A DNA stretch of 64,000 nt, from NCBI GenBank assembly GCA_963682025.1, contig OY821517.1, positions 296,346,844-296,410,843 on the forward strand, written 5' to 3'. The number at the start of each line of letters is the position of its first letter. Position 1 is the stretch's first letter. The position numbers and the translations under genes were made by a program. This document shows positions 48,183 through 59,245 of the stretch, in pieces. The notes under the pieces are model-generated. The model did no database searches. It had not been told where the DNA came from and worked only from the letters and a program-made list of their open reading frames with translations. The DNA comes from Cordilura impudica (lineage: Eukaryota > Arthropoda > Insecta > Diptera > Scathophagidae).

Positions 48183-48738
48183 GTCATTCCGTTTTAAGCA
48201 GTACCCTTTTTTAAAAAAGTCCCCTTTTGAAAAAGTGCTTTTTTAAAAAAAGTCCCATTTTGAAAAAAATGTCTTTTTATAAAGTACCACTTTTTAAGTG
48301 TTTTTTTTTAATGTTTAATGTTTTTTTTAATTACCCTTTTAACCCTTTTTTAAAAAATAACTTTTTTTAAAAATAAAAAAGTACCCTTTTTTAAAAAAGT
48401 GCTCTCCTTTTAAAAGGTACCCGTCTTTAAAAATGAATAACCTTTTTTGAAATAAGTATCCATTTAAAAAAAAACCTTTTTTTAAGAAGTCACTTTTTAA
48501 AAGTACCCTTTTTTTACAAAATACCCTTCTTGAAAAAGTAAATTTTTTAAAAAAGTACCCTTTTTGAAAAAGTACACTTTTATAAGAAGTACCTTTTTTA
48601 AAGCACCCTTTTTTTTAAAAAGAACCTTTTTTATAAATGTACCCTTTTTTAAAGTACCTTTTTTGAAAAATTAGTCTTTTTAAAGCAAAAAAAGTACCCT
48701 TTTTGATAAAGTTGTTTTTCTAATTATTACAAACGGAA
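48183..48738. repeat. Inverted-repeat-bounded array of AAAAAGTACCC/TTTTTT units
   Basis: The block is bounded by gtcattccgttt (48183) and aaacggaatgac (48731), perfect inverted repeats. In between about 550 bp consist of irregular copies of aaaaagtaccctttttt, itself near-palindromic. No coding. It behaves like an element whose interior is a simple-sequence expansion. Confidence 0.75.
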
Positions 48739-48990
48739 TGACACTGGGCACACTGGGCTGGAAGGTATAATAATTTGTTATTTAGCATATTATCTAGGAG
48801 TATAATTAAATGAAGAGAGAATCTTATATATTAAAAGTATTTATGAATAAACTTTGCATTCAAGATTTTTTTCCAATATTTTTCTTCCCCCAAACCTCTA
48901 TAACTAGAGTTCAAATTAGCGTAGGCTGTTGGCATAGGTCTAAGAACACTCAGTGGATCAAGCTCCTTCTTCTGAGCTATTAACTGCTTA

Positions 48991-49190
48991 AATTCGTTGG
49001 GTTTGAGGAAAGATATGCGTGGAGAATCTACTTTACTTTTACTGTACGTTAACTTATCTTAGCATATTTTGGCATTACTGTACGTTAACTTCTCTTGGCA
49101 AATTCGTTGGGTTTGAGGAAAGTTATGCGTGGACACTCAACTTTACTTTTACTGTACGTTAACTTTTCTTGGCAAATTTTGGTATTATAT
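48991..49190. repeat. Short tandem duplication (~115 bp)
   Basis: The segment attcgttgggtttgaggaaa, then atgcgtgga, tttacttttactgtacgtta appears twice in direct order, with a further gtacgttaacttctcttggc between. Confidence 0.8.
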
Positions 49191-49281
49191 TATAAAAAAA
49201 ATTAACATAATATAATATAATGCTGCGGAACAGCAGGAGTCCTCTAGTTTATATTAAAACAATTTTTATTAAGCTTTTCTT

Positions 49282-49533
49282 TTAATCAATTAGATAAGCA
49301 CCCGTGCATAATGATTTATTTATATTCCAATGTACATTTGAGCGTTTGAATTTAAATCCAAATTGTCTGCTATTAGTTAGATTTTTCGTTTCGTAATATC
49401 TGATTATATTGCTGTCACTGCAAGTTTCGAAAATTGTACTAATATTCGGCAGTAAATTTATTGCAAGCAGATTTTTATGACTGCTGGTGTCCTTATCTTG
49501 TTTAGTAAAATTAATATTTCTGCAATTTTCCAT
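49282..49533 (-). pseudogene. Non-LTR retrotransposon reverse-transcriptase fragment
   Basis: Minus-strand translation contains KQDKDTSSHKNL, AINLLPNISTIFE and SRQFGFKFKRSNVH. This matches the early reverse-transcriptase blocks of jockey-like elements (YRPISLLP.ISK.FE… QFGFR..HST.HQ). Only about 80 codons remain; the YxDD catalytic box is absent. Dead fragment. Confidence 0.65.
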
Positions 49534-49830
49534 GCACGAAGGAAATACGAATTCTTGAGCATATTATTTTCTGAAATTTTTCTTATTATGATTTTGAGAA
49601 TAATACCAAAAATTTCCTAATAAGAGATCCATTAAATCCATTATTTTCACTGAAAGTGGCAGTAGTTGATCCCTTGCACTCATGCCCGATTTTCATTTGA
49701 AAAAATTTAGAAAAACAATTGCCAACTTCAACATTTATTCTGTTTTCAGAATCAAGGAAATATACAATTTGGTTATGATCTTTAATCCAGAAACACTGAT
49801 AACACTGTGGAACATTTTTGGGATTATTGT

Positions 49831-52800
49831 CTGGGGGGTGAGAAATTCCAAGTCAGGGTGATGGTACTAGGTCAGTATAGTAAAACCCTCAAAGGGTTTG
49901 GCGTTCAAATGTGTCAGTTTTTTTTTTATGACCTTTTAAATTTTTTCCTTATCTTGATGTTTTTTTGCTTAGTTGTAACATTTTGGCAAAAACGTAGTTT
50001 AACATAACTCGAGAACCACTTGTCCGATTTTGATGAAACGAACTCAAAAAAATTTAGAATTACAATTTCTTTAATCCGCTCATATAACGTTTTTCTTTAT
50101 AATAAACAGTTTTGCCGGTAAAAATAAATTTGTGGAGAAAAAAAAATATTTTTGCCTAAAAATTAAAATTTTTTTTTTTTAAATTCATAAAAAATCCAAA
50201 ACGGAAAAAAGGATCAAGTGTTATTAATTTCGTGTAAAGTCACATAACCTATAAACAAAATGCGACATAGGTCATAGAAATCGATTAACGCGTTCTGCTT
50301 TTATTTACAATTAAGTGAAGGTATCCCATTTTGACAAGAATATTGATATTTGTTTTTATTCAAAAAAGTGTCATTTATCGCCTTTTTTAAAAATTTTATT
50401 TTTATTTATTTTAATAAATATTGCCTAGACTTTTTCGATGGTGGTTGTTCGGGACTAGTGCATCGCATTCATCGCTATCGTCAGTTTCTGAACCACACAT
50501 AATGTCAATGTGTGACTCCACTGTTGGCCCTTCTGCATCTCCTGAAAATTCTTTATCATCAAGATCATCCTTGTCTTGCCACACAAGCTTACTCCACCAG
50601 CAAATTTCCGCAATTATTGCACTCGGCGACTTTTTGCCTCTATATCTGTAAGTTTATGTTTTATTAAAATGAGTTTGAAAAAATAAAAAATCAGTATTAC
50701 CTCATTTCAAATGGCATAGCAACTTGATGATAGCGTTCACCTTGTTCATCAGATTCGGTAGCCAATTGTTTGCTGAAGTAGTCCAGATGATGATGTAAAT
50801 AATGGATTTTCAAGGACATGTGGACACCAATTTCCGAGAATGCTCTTAACATCCTTGCGACAGAAACATCGTAGTTGCTAGAACGATGCTTTCCCAACAA
50901 GCCTTCTATTACTTCTTTGATTGCCTGCCATGCATTCAATTCAGCGTCAATCAGAAGATTGTTGAATGCGTCACTTTTAATCAGCTTTCGTGTATCTGGA
51001 CCATTTAGTACGCCTGATTGGAAAAAATTAATTTGTTAAGATGGAAAATCATGGGAAATGGATGTGATATTATAACTTACCTTCTTTAATTTTACTTTCG
51101 CTGAGTCTCGGGTAAATTAGTTTCATACACAAGAAAACTTCATCTCTTTTGGCGACAGTTTTGATAAAATTCTTAACAGTTCCAAGTTTAATATGCAGTG
51201 GAGGTAGCAATATCTTATCCTTCGGCACTAGAGGCTCACGAATAATATTGGCCGTTTGTAACCTGCTGTGCTCTCTGAGTTTCCATCCGTGGCATGCATA
51301 TTGGTCACCGGAAAATCGTGTGTCCCAATCGCACAAAAAGCACATATATTTTATATAGCCGCTTTGAAGACCGCAAAGCATTGCTACAACTTTTAAATCG
51401 CAGCATATGCGCCACATATGTTTGGCGTAGTTAACCATTTTTTAAATATTTTCCAGTGCATAATATGTTTCTTTCGTTTCTGTACTATAGGCGATTGGAA
51501 CTGAAGGTTTTTTATTGGTCTTATGCAGTAAAACTGCCTTCAAGCTGAGTTTTGAACTGTCAATAAATAATCTCCAGTCATCTGCTTCATATTTTATTTC
51601 CATTGCGTCCATCAATTTTCCTACATCCGGGCAATATGCAGAAGTTTTTTCATCATTCACAAGGAATAAACTTTGGAGTGCTGCCTGACGACTTCGATAA
51701 GCTGTGGCTTTCACACCGGGTGCCAACAAATTGTTTGATTTCAAAATGGAAGCCAGCTCTTCCGATTTATGCTGTGTTAATTCCAACTTGGCAACAATTG
51801 AATCAAGCTTATTTTGATTTATTAAAATTGGCTCATTGGATACTGATGGCTCATATGGGGGATCATCACGTGCATGATATGTCGGAGCAGTCGTAGAAGA
51901 GAAAATATCTGGGCTAGAAGCTTTTGGCACAGGAATCTGGTCCGAATGAGGCAATGGTGTTGCGGCACTTGCAACACCAACGTAATTATACGATTTTCTT
52001 ATCCTTTTTGCGGCTCCTTTATTCGCACATGCATAGCAATTCAATGGATTGTGACCTTCGCCAGGATTATTCCAAATGATTGGGATACCGAATGGCATAC
52101 TTTCACGTCTTCTATTTTTCCAATCCATTAGACGGTTGTAGCAGCTTTTACACACTATATTTGGTACCCAATTTTCGTTCACTATAACATTTTGGTTGAA
52201 GTACATCTCGTATGTTTGAAGAAAATCAGTACTGAAATTTCCCCTTTTTTTATGTGTTGAGACATATTGACCACAGCAGTAGCAAAAGCTATTTATATCT
52301 GGCTTGCACAGTTCCATATTCTGTTCACTTTTGTTCACTTTTAAAAAACTGGAAAAAACACTTTTACTGTTCGCGTTCGTCGGCACTTGTTGAATGACAA
52401 AAATCACAGAACCAGTGTGAGAAAGAGAACAAGTATAATGACAATGCATGTTTTATGTGAACGTTACAGAACCAGTGTTGCCACATCAATATTTCTCTTT
52501 TAGTACAGTAGAAAAATATGAGAGAGTTCGGCTTGTGAGTGTCAATGTTTTCTCCAAATAATGTTGTGCATATCTGGAGCAAATTTTTGAAATTCATACA
52601 TTTACCTAATTGTGAATAAATGAGAAACGCGTGCATCGATTTCCATGATCTATGCCTTTTTTTGCTAACGAGTTATGTGACTTTACGCGAAAGTAATTCG
52701 TTTTGCCACTTTTTTCCATTTTGGATTTTTTGTGAATTTAAAAAAAAAAAAATATTTAAATTTTTAGGCAAAAAATTCTTTTTTCCCTTCATACATTCAT

Positions 52801-53092
52801 TTTTAACTTTGCAAGTGTTACACATATAGGAAAACAGTATAGAAGCGGATTAGAGAAATTGTAATTCTTAATTTTTCTAAATTTGTTTCATCAAGATCGT
52901 GCAATTGGTTCTCGAGTTATGTTAAACTACGTTTTTGCCAAAATGTTACAACTAAGCGAAAAAACATCAAGATAAGGAAAAAATTTAAAATGTCATAAAA
53001 AAAACTGACAGATACGAACGCCAAACCCTTTGAGGGTTTTACTACACTGACCTAGTACCATCACCCTGACTTGGAATTTCTCACCCCCCCAG
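49831..53092 (-). mobile_element. 3262-bp DNA transposon with ~490-bp terminal inverted repeats, superfamily unassigned
   Basis: Outer ends CTGGGGGGTGAGAAATTCC and its inverse (CTGGGGGGGTGAG…). The arms (about 49831-50325 and 52600-53092) share ccaagtcagggtgatggtac, aaccctcaaagggtttggcg, and ttgcctaaaaatt in mirror order with modest divergence. attg lies just outside each end (49826-49829, with one extra T; 53093-53096), a possible 4-bp target duplication. One spliced gene occupies the centre on the minus strand. Confidence 0.85.
50411..52317 (-). CDS. Three-exon transposase-like gene, 594 codons, one in-frame stop
   Basis: Exons 52317-51081, 51013-50701 and 50645-50411. The introns (67 and 55 bp) start GTAAGT and GTAATA and end CAG, and the three exons sum to 595 triplets with TAA at 50411-50413. 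Start is MELCKPDINSF; an in-frame extension to 52449 is also open. Residues 12-15 CYCC, C56/C59, the FGIPIIW block (76-82) and C94/C97 form an N-terminal cysteine domain. Then C305-C306-D and CFLCDW (326-331), PPLHIKLG, LKIHYLHHHLDYF (480s) and QGERYHQ (503-509), ending in an acidic tail. This set of motifs is that of a large family of uncharacterised arthropod and cnidarian proteins; I infer a transposase from its long-TIR context. Codon 292 (51442-51444) is TAA; the frame is otherwise open. Confidence 0.75.
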
Positions 53093-54379
53093 ATTGGCTG
53101 TTGTACTGTGTAATGCACCAAACTGGCACGAACTAAATTCTTTAGAAAATTATTATAATTTTTCAAAAAAAAAGTGATAAAGCAAGTCGCCAAAGTTGCA
53201 AGTCAAAATGTATTGCTTAAATAGATAAATGCCTCCAAAATAAATTATATACAGGTATGTTAGAAATTCTGATCGAAGTTGACATGATTCCTTAGCTACC
53301 TATGCAATCAGTTTTGTTATTCCTTCTTGATATTTAGCTCGATTTCATTCATATATAATTCTTAAACTTTAGTCTCTATTAAAAAATATTTTTTCTTAAT
53401 TTAATTTTTTCAGGTAGGTATGCACATGATTATTTTTTCTTTCTCAATTGTTTTAGTGCTTACAGTAATTAAAAAAAAAGTTTATTTCAGTTCCACTTAT
53501 TAAACTAGAAGTGTTTTCATTTCGAATCAGTTTTTTTTTTCAAGAAGCAAAATACAGATTCAGTTCCACTTTCAAATGGAATTTTGTTTCTTATTTTTAT
53601 TTTCTTGCTAAATAAGAGAACACTTGCACCTTTTTAACTCACAATTTCACTACAATTAAATTTGGAAATTTCTGGTACTTTGAAGAATGTAAACTTTGCA
53701 AACAATGAATGACTTTAAAAGTTCTACAAGACAATGTGAATAAGTTTATCTTTTTATTTTGAATTGCTGTTAACAATGAATGATGTTTTGTTTAAATATT
53801 CTATTTAATTGTTGGAAAAATACAATAGAAAGAAAACAAAAATTAAATCTCTAAAGTGCAATAATCCATGGCAATAAAGTAGATGGACAAAAATTTATAT
53901 AAGCATTGCTGTTAAAAAGATATGCATCCTGGGGGCACCACAAATCACGATGAATCTTGTATATTATGAGTCGTAAAATGCAAAAAAAAAATAAATATTT
54001 TCTCTAAGCAGCCCAATCCCGTATTTAAAGCGGTAAAATTGGTACCAAATGCGGGTATTTTTGTTTGCAGATTTTTCACATTTGATGCAAAGAAACCATA
54101 TACAAGTTGGACATGATATAAATGATAATTACTAGGACTATCCACAGAATATGCTTAAGACTTGTACAATCATAACTAAATAATCGTGTTTTATACGATT
54201 ACGAGTATTTGTAGGTGCTGCATATGAACTCTGTTTTTTTTTTAAAGACGTATTTCTGTATTTTTGTCAAGGGTGTTTTTTCTTAAGTTGCAGAACTTTA
54301 AATTAAGATAAACCAAAAAAAGATATTTTTAATATTTTATTGGATAGAGAATTTTATTTAAATAATGTTCATACATTTA
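53093..54379. other. No gene seen
   Basis: AT-rich unique-looking sequence. Only short chance frames. Confidence 0.5.
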
Positions 54380-54803
54380 TGTTTATAACCTGCCAATAAT
54401 TCTTCTAATGTTGATTTCCAGGAGTTAAATTTTCTCTTTTTATCGGTGTAGATGAGCAACTTTACATAGCCCCAAAGGTACTAATCCACTGGGGTTAAAT
54501 CACACGATGTTGGATAATAACGTAGAATTATTCGTCCATTAAAAGCATTTTTAGAGAAAATTAATTGTAGCGTTCACCGTTGACTGTAACATTCTGTAAC
54601 ACTGTGTTTGAAGATATATGGACAATTGAATACGTCGGTCTCTAAAGTGCACCAAACATAAATTTCCTGTGGATATAATGTTGTTTGGACAAAAGCTTGT
54701 GAATTTTGCTTATATATGTACGTACTGAATTCAACCAAAAATTAACTTCATTGCTGAACAAAATTTTATATGGAAAATCAAAATCAATATCAATCAAACG
54801 GTG
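54380..54803 (-). pseudogene. Mariner-type transposase relic, C-terminal half
   Basis: Minus-strand scraps: ILFSNEVNFWLNSV (the FSDEAHFWL block), VTVNGERYN, then SCDLTP and a W/LWGYVK-like stretch and TLEELLAGY. They match the IS630/mariner-superfamily transposases with the FSDE.HFWLNG… CDLTPLDYFLWGYVK signature. Many stops. The N-terminal part continues at 58029-58290, the two being separated by the Transib insertion. Confidence 0.65.
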
Positions 54804-54842
54804 CACTGTGGCGCCCGTAGAGCAAACGAGGTTGCAAAAATC
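54804..54842 (+). other. Left RSS-like terminal repeat of the Transib
   Basis: Heptamer-like CACTGTG at 54804-54810, 23-bp spacer, nonamer-like GCAAAAATC at 54834-54842 (RSS consensus CACAGTG / ACAAAAACC). It is the presumed binding and cleavage site for the transposase. Confidence 0.8.
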
Positions 54843-55722
54843 AAAATTTTCATGTGCGCCGACGAAGTTTTGAATAAACGCATGTTATAGGAAACTTTTC
54901 AACGATTTAAAATATGCTACTCTTAATAATATCACATTTTCAGTTTAGAAGATATAACCGTTCAAAGTTGACCGACTTTCGGTTTTCAAAAAAACACACA
55001 AATTTTAGTCAATTTGTTGCGATTTCAGGTGTAATATCACGAAAAATAGGTAACGAATCGCCTTATTTTTTGTTTGTATTGACTGACGTATTTATTAAAT
55101 GTTATTAATGATAAAAAAAAAAAATAACTACTTACTTTGTGTTTCTCCTGGTAAATCACTATTTAAAAACTATCCGTTTTTTTTCACTATTTTTCAACTT
55201 TGGCGGAAAATAAAAAAATCTATATTTTTCTATATTTGCCATATTTGCAAAACATGTTCTTTGATTATTTCTTTACATAATTCAAAAGGTTTTATCTGCC
55301 CGTACGTGCCCGTTTGGTTTCTGGTAAAAGAGGTTAAAAAGACAAGGTTGCAGAAATTGTATGTCGTGCATCCCTTACATGTTTTGACTGACAGTAGTTT
55401 GATCTAATAGTTTGAAAATTGCATTTTAAGTCAGTTGTCTACCTGTGAACCTCTGCCAAAGTCTACTCCCAATATTATGTTACAGACACAGGATGCACAA
55501 AAAACTACTCATTGAAATTCGCAGGTACGCACCTCACTTAAAAATTACTTTGGAGTACAAATGGTCAAGATGGTCAAGAACAATATTGACTTATGGTCCC
55601 TCCAGGTAGGCACAAATCTTATTTAGACACGAGCATAATATCAAAATTGCATAATTCAGCCTAAATCCATATGTATGCAGGGAACAGGTAAATTTTTAGG
55701 CATGGTAGCATAAGCCTATATA

Positions 55723-57756
55723 TTGCAAAATAAGCATAATTCCTGGATTAGTCTACGACTGAAAGTTGGCGCAACAAGTACTGAAACCATGGCGTTAAAC
55801 AATTTAAAATTATTTGAACTGTTTAGAAGGTCAACCACACCAAAGTTTTTCATGGAAGCTGGTTTAGAAGAACTTGATAGCTTATACGGAAATATTGAGA
55901 GAAGCGAAATTATAAAAAATAATTTTTATCTGATATATGCAAATATTAAGGCAAAATGGGTGAAATCGAACCATTCAGAACTTCAACTCCAAATACGTGG
56001 ACTGGCTTAATGAAGACACCATCCTGGATATATTGGCAGTAGATAAACCCACCACATCAACCAGAGGAGCAAAAGGAAGGCCAAAAAAAAGTATTGAGGA
56101 GTGTTCAATTTTCACAAGAAAGAGGAAACTTGCCGATGCCACCAATGACTTGACCACGAAGCATTTATCTATTAAATATACAAAGGATAGTGAAAGAGTT
56201 AGGTCGCAGATTACAAAATCTGTTGCTGATGCAAGCCCACTGCGACTAAAAACGATTAAGGAAAGCATTCCAACGCCCACAAACGCACACATTAAAAAGT
56301 ATGGTTCCTAAGAAGACTTGGCCTTGTTTATGGACTTACAGCATTCCAAAGAAAAATACGAGATACTACGGGCATACTTGATGCGGCACGGGGCTGAGGT
56401 TTTACCAGGATACAAGCATGTTACACAAGCCAAAATAAATTCACGACCACTGCATATGGAGTTTACGGAAATCTCTGTCAAAGCCAATCTGCAGAATCTC
56501 ATGGGCCATACAGCAAAACGGTTGTTGGAGAGTCTTCCTGAAAATGAGGTGAAAATTCTTCCTGAGAAACTGACATTGATCAGCAAATGGGGCTGCGATG
56601 GATCATCCGGACAAAGCGTTTATAAGCAAAGCATATCTTCCGATGACGCTACAATATCGGACGGAAATATGTTTATGGCATCTGTTGTTCCTTTGCGGCT
56701 AAAATCTGATGTTTCCCTACACTGGAAAAATCCACGTCCGTCATCAATGCATTATTGCCGACCAATAATGTTTCAGTTTGCAAGGGAATCGGCAGAACTC
56801 ATAAGGACCACGGTGAAGGACATTGAAGAACAAATAAGCAAGATTAAGCCTACAAAGCTGCAAATTGGAGAAGGAAAATATATTGAATGCAATTACGAGT
56901 TCCACCTGACCATGGTTGATGGAAAAGTCGTAAACGAACTGACAGGAACAACCTCAACGTTGTCATGCCCGATTTGCAAAAAGAGTCAGAAGAACTTTTG
57001 TAATTTAAACTATTCTACAAACGAGGAGAATTACGAATATGGAATGTCACCATTGCACGCAAGGATAAGGTGTATGGAGTTCTTGCTAAAACTGGCGTAT
57101 ACCCTACCACAAGAGGAGGAAAGCTTCGATGAAAATACATCAATAAAGGATAATGAAAAGATCAGAAAGAAGCAAATACAGGATTCTTTTTTTAAACAAG
57201 TTGGACTAAAAGTCCCAAGCACGGATACGGTAACTCAAACGATGGAAACACTTCTAGGAGATTTTTTGAAAATGATGAAGCAGTAACTAGAATCACTGCA
57301 ATTGACAATCAAATCGTGAAAAGATTGGGAACGATCTTGAATGTTTTAAACTGCAAAGAAAATGTCAATTCTACAAAATATGGAGAATATGCATCGAAAA
57401 CTGCATCTCTTTTAGCAGAAATGTATCCACAGAAGAAGTTGACCCCGACCGTCCATAAAATATTGGCGCATGGCAAAGATATAATAGAGTACCAGTCTAT
57501 GCCAGTTGGAGAGCTTTCTGAAGAAGCACAGGAGTCTCTTAACAAATTTTATAAAAAATATAGATTGCAGAACACATTCAAAACATCAAGGGTACGGCAA
57601 AATGAGGACCTCTTCAACATGTTGGCAGCATCTTCCGATCCACTTATTTCTTCCCTGCGGCATGTGAAGTCACGAATAGAGTTAGAAAATAATTATAGTT
57701 TAGAAATGATTAGTCATTTAGATATACCTTCTCTTACGAATTGTGGTGATGAATAA
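55723..57756 (+). pseudogene. Transib (RAG1-core-like) transposase, three lesions
   Basis: N-terminal part from MQNKHNSWISLRLKVG, a basic stretch GAKGRPKKSIEE near 56070, then the RAG1-like core. WGCDGSSGQS (56590-56620, first catalytic Asp), WKNPRPSS and YCRPIMFQFARESAEL follow, then MVDGKVVNELTGTTST with CPIC and YGMSPLHARIRC. SNDGNTSRRFF has the second Asp at 57241-57243 in a shifted frame; then PTVHKILAHGKDIIEY and AQESLNKFYKKYR (catalytic Glu). The order and motifs are those of Transib/RAG1 transposases. Lesions: frameshift near 55985, in-frame TAA at 56309-56311, frameshift near 57205. About 680 residues if whole. Confidence 0.88.
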
Positions 57757-57990
57757 TAATTTAAAACATAAAACCCTAAAGAAAAAAAAATAAAAACAAT
57801 CTAAAAATGTAAAAATAATTTTTTTTAGTTACCATAAAATTGATTTTTCTACAAATTTTAACTTCGATAACCCATAAGTAGGCCTCTACAAAGCGTAGCA
57901 CCCTTTCCAATCGCTCATTTCATAGGCTGAACAGCTGTCTGTCATATGCTGTTTAAACTGTTCAATTATGTTATTCGGTTCAAAAGATAT

Positions 57991-58028
57991 GATTTTTGCA
58001 ACGACAAAACTCAAATGGCGCCACCGTG
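57991..58028 (-). other. Right RSS-like terminal repeat of the Transib
   Basis: On the minus strand CACGGTG, a 22-bp spacer, then GCAAAAATC. It shares the GGCGCC directly after the heptamer with the left end; the rest of the spacer is unrelated. Confidence 0.8.
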
Positions 58029-58290
58029 CGGTAGTCGTTTGGCTTTAATTCTTGCACGAGTTAAATCTTAAAAACTCTTCAAGCAAGATCATTTCCTAAA
58101 ATCTTCCATAAAGTGGATCGTTACATCTCCATTTGAAGAGAACGGCGCCGATTTGCTCGGTGATGATATTCTTCAATTCTTTGCTGTGCAGCGACTACAG
58201 CCCATAAAATGTGCGAAGTGTACGATAAGTTTGACGAACAGAACCATTGTTGTGATAGAAAATTTCATCAATTGGCAACCATCAGCTGTT
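58029..58290 (-). pseudogene. Mariner-type transposase relic, N-terminal part
   Basis: Minus-strand translation gives LIDEIFYHNNGSVRQTYRTL then RTFYG and HSKELKNII, matching the N-terminal helix-turn-helix of the same mariner group (…NNGSVRATFRALR.FYG.HNRP.E.TI..I). With 54380-54803 it forms one element split by the Transib. Confidence 0.65.
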
Positions 58291-58492
58291 AAATCGGTTG
58301 TCAAATAAAGTACGCACAGAAAGCGGATTCGTTGTGGCAATCGAATTTGTTGCCAAGCGAATTTTGGTAGTCCTATGTACCATCACATTTTACTTTTCTG
58401 ATAACCGAATTATTTGTTACATACTTCCCTATGATGTTAAAGTCAAGGTTCAGAAAATACACACATCAAACACACAATGTTCTGTTCTAAAG

Positions 58493-59245
58493 CAGCCAAC
58501 ACATATTTTTATTTTCATATCAAATTTGCGTGTTTCAAAATTTTGTATGGTGCCGAACAAAATCATGACTGTGTTTCGTTTTAAATTTCGTTATATACAC
58601 GAACAACTTTCTACCACGTATTTTTTGTTTCGAACACACATAAGCCATACAGATTCGAGTGTTGCTTTATTTTAGGTTCGTCTTCTTGCACGTGTACTGC
58701 TAAAAAAACAGAACATGTTTTTCAAAGCGTACATCTAAAAATTAAAACATTATCCACTCGCGATCGGAAAAAACGAAATTAAGTCAAAAACAACATATAA
58801 AATTTCTCTGTTTTCTATTTTATTACTATCACATTATTTTTATTTTTTTTTTTAATTTTTATTATTATCTTTTTATTTTATTTTTTTTGTAACTGCTAAT
58901 GAATTGTTTAAATTTTTTTTTAATAAATTTGGTTGAAACAATTATTGTCGATATTATAGGGGGTTTTCAGATTTTTCAGATTTTTAGTTTTTACATGTAC
59001 GCGTTGAAGAACATGTTCTGCTTTTTTTTTTAGCAGTACACGTGCAAGAAAATAAACTTAAATAAAGCTACACTCGAATCTGTGTGGTTTATGTGTGTTC
59101 GAAATAAAAAATTCGTGGTAGAAAAATGTTCGTGTAGACAACGAAATATTAAAACTAAACACATTCACGATTATGTTGGGCACCGTACAAAACTAAAAAA
59201 CACACATAATTGATATGGAAATAAAAATATGTGTTTATTGGTCTG
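58493..59245. mobile_element. Foldback element with ~260-bp inverted arms
   Basis: Arms about 58493-58745 and 58985-59245 are mirror copies: cacatatttttatttt, acgaacaactttctaccacg, ttcgaacacacataa, ttgcacgtgtactgctaaaa. A T-rich loop of about 240 bp lies between. Ends CAGCCAA… and …TTGGTCTG. No clear target duplication and no coding. Confidence 0.8.

Larger units (their letters stand above)
54804..58028 (+). mobile_element. Transib transposon, 3225 bp, with RSS-like ends
   Basis: Left end CACTGTG, a 23-bp spacer, GCAAAAATC; right end (inverted) CACGGTG, a 22-bp spacer, GCAAAAATC. The first 12 bases of both are CAC(T/G)GTGGCGCC. Flanking 5-mers are cggtg (54799-54803) and cggta (58029-58033), the 5-bp GC-rich target duplication usual for Transib. 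It carries one transposase gene (55723-57756) and is inserted in a mariner-type relic. Confidence 0.9.

Noticed and set aside
50421..52131. Plus-strand frames opposite the unassigned transposon gene
   Set aside because: Antisense shadows of the spliced minus-strand gene.
58298..58675. 125-codon open frame
   Set aside because: Most of it lies in an arm of the foldback element at 58493-59245 and has no recognisable protein features.
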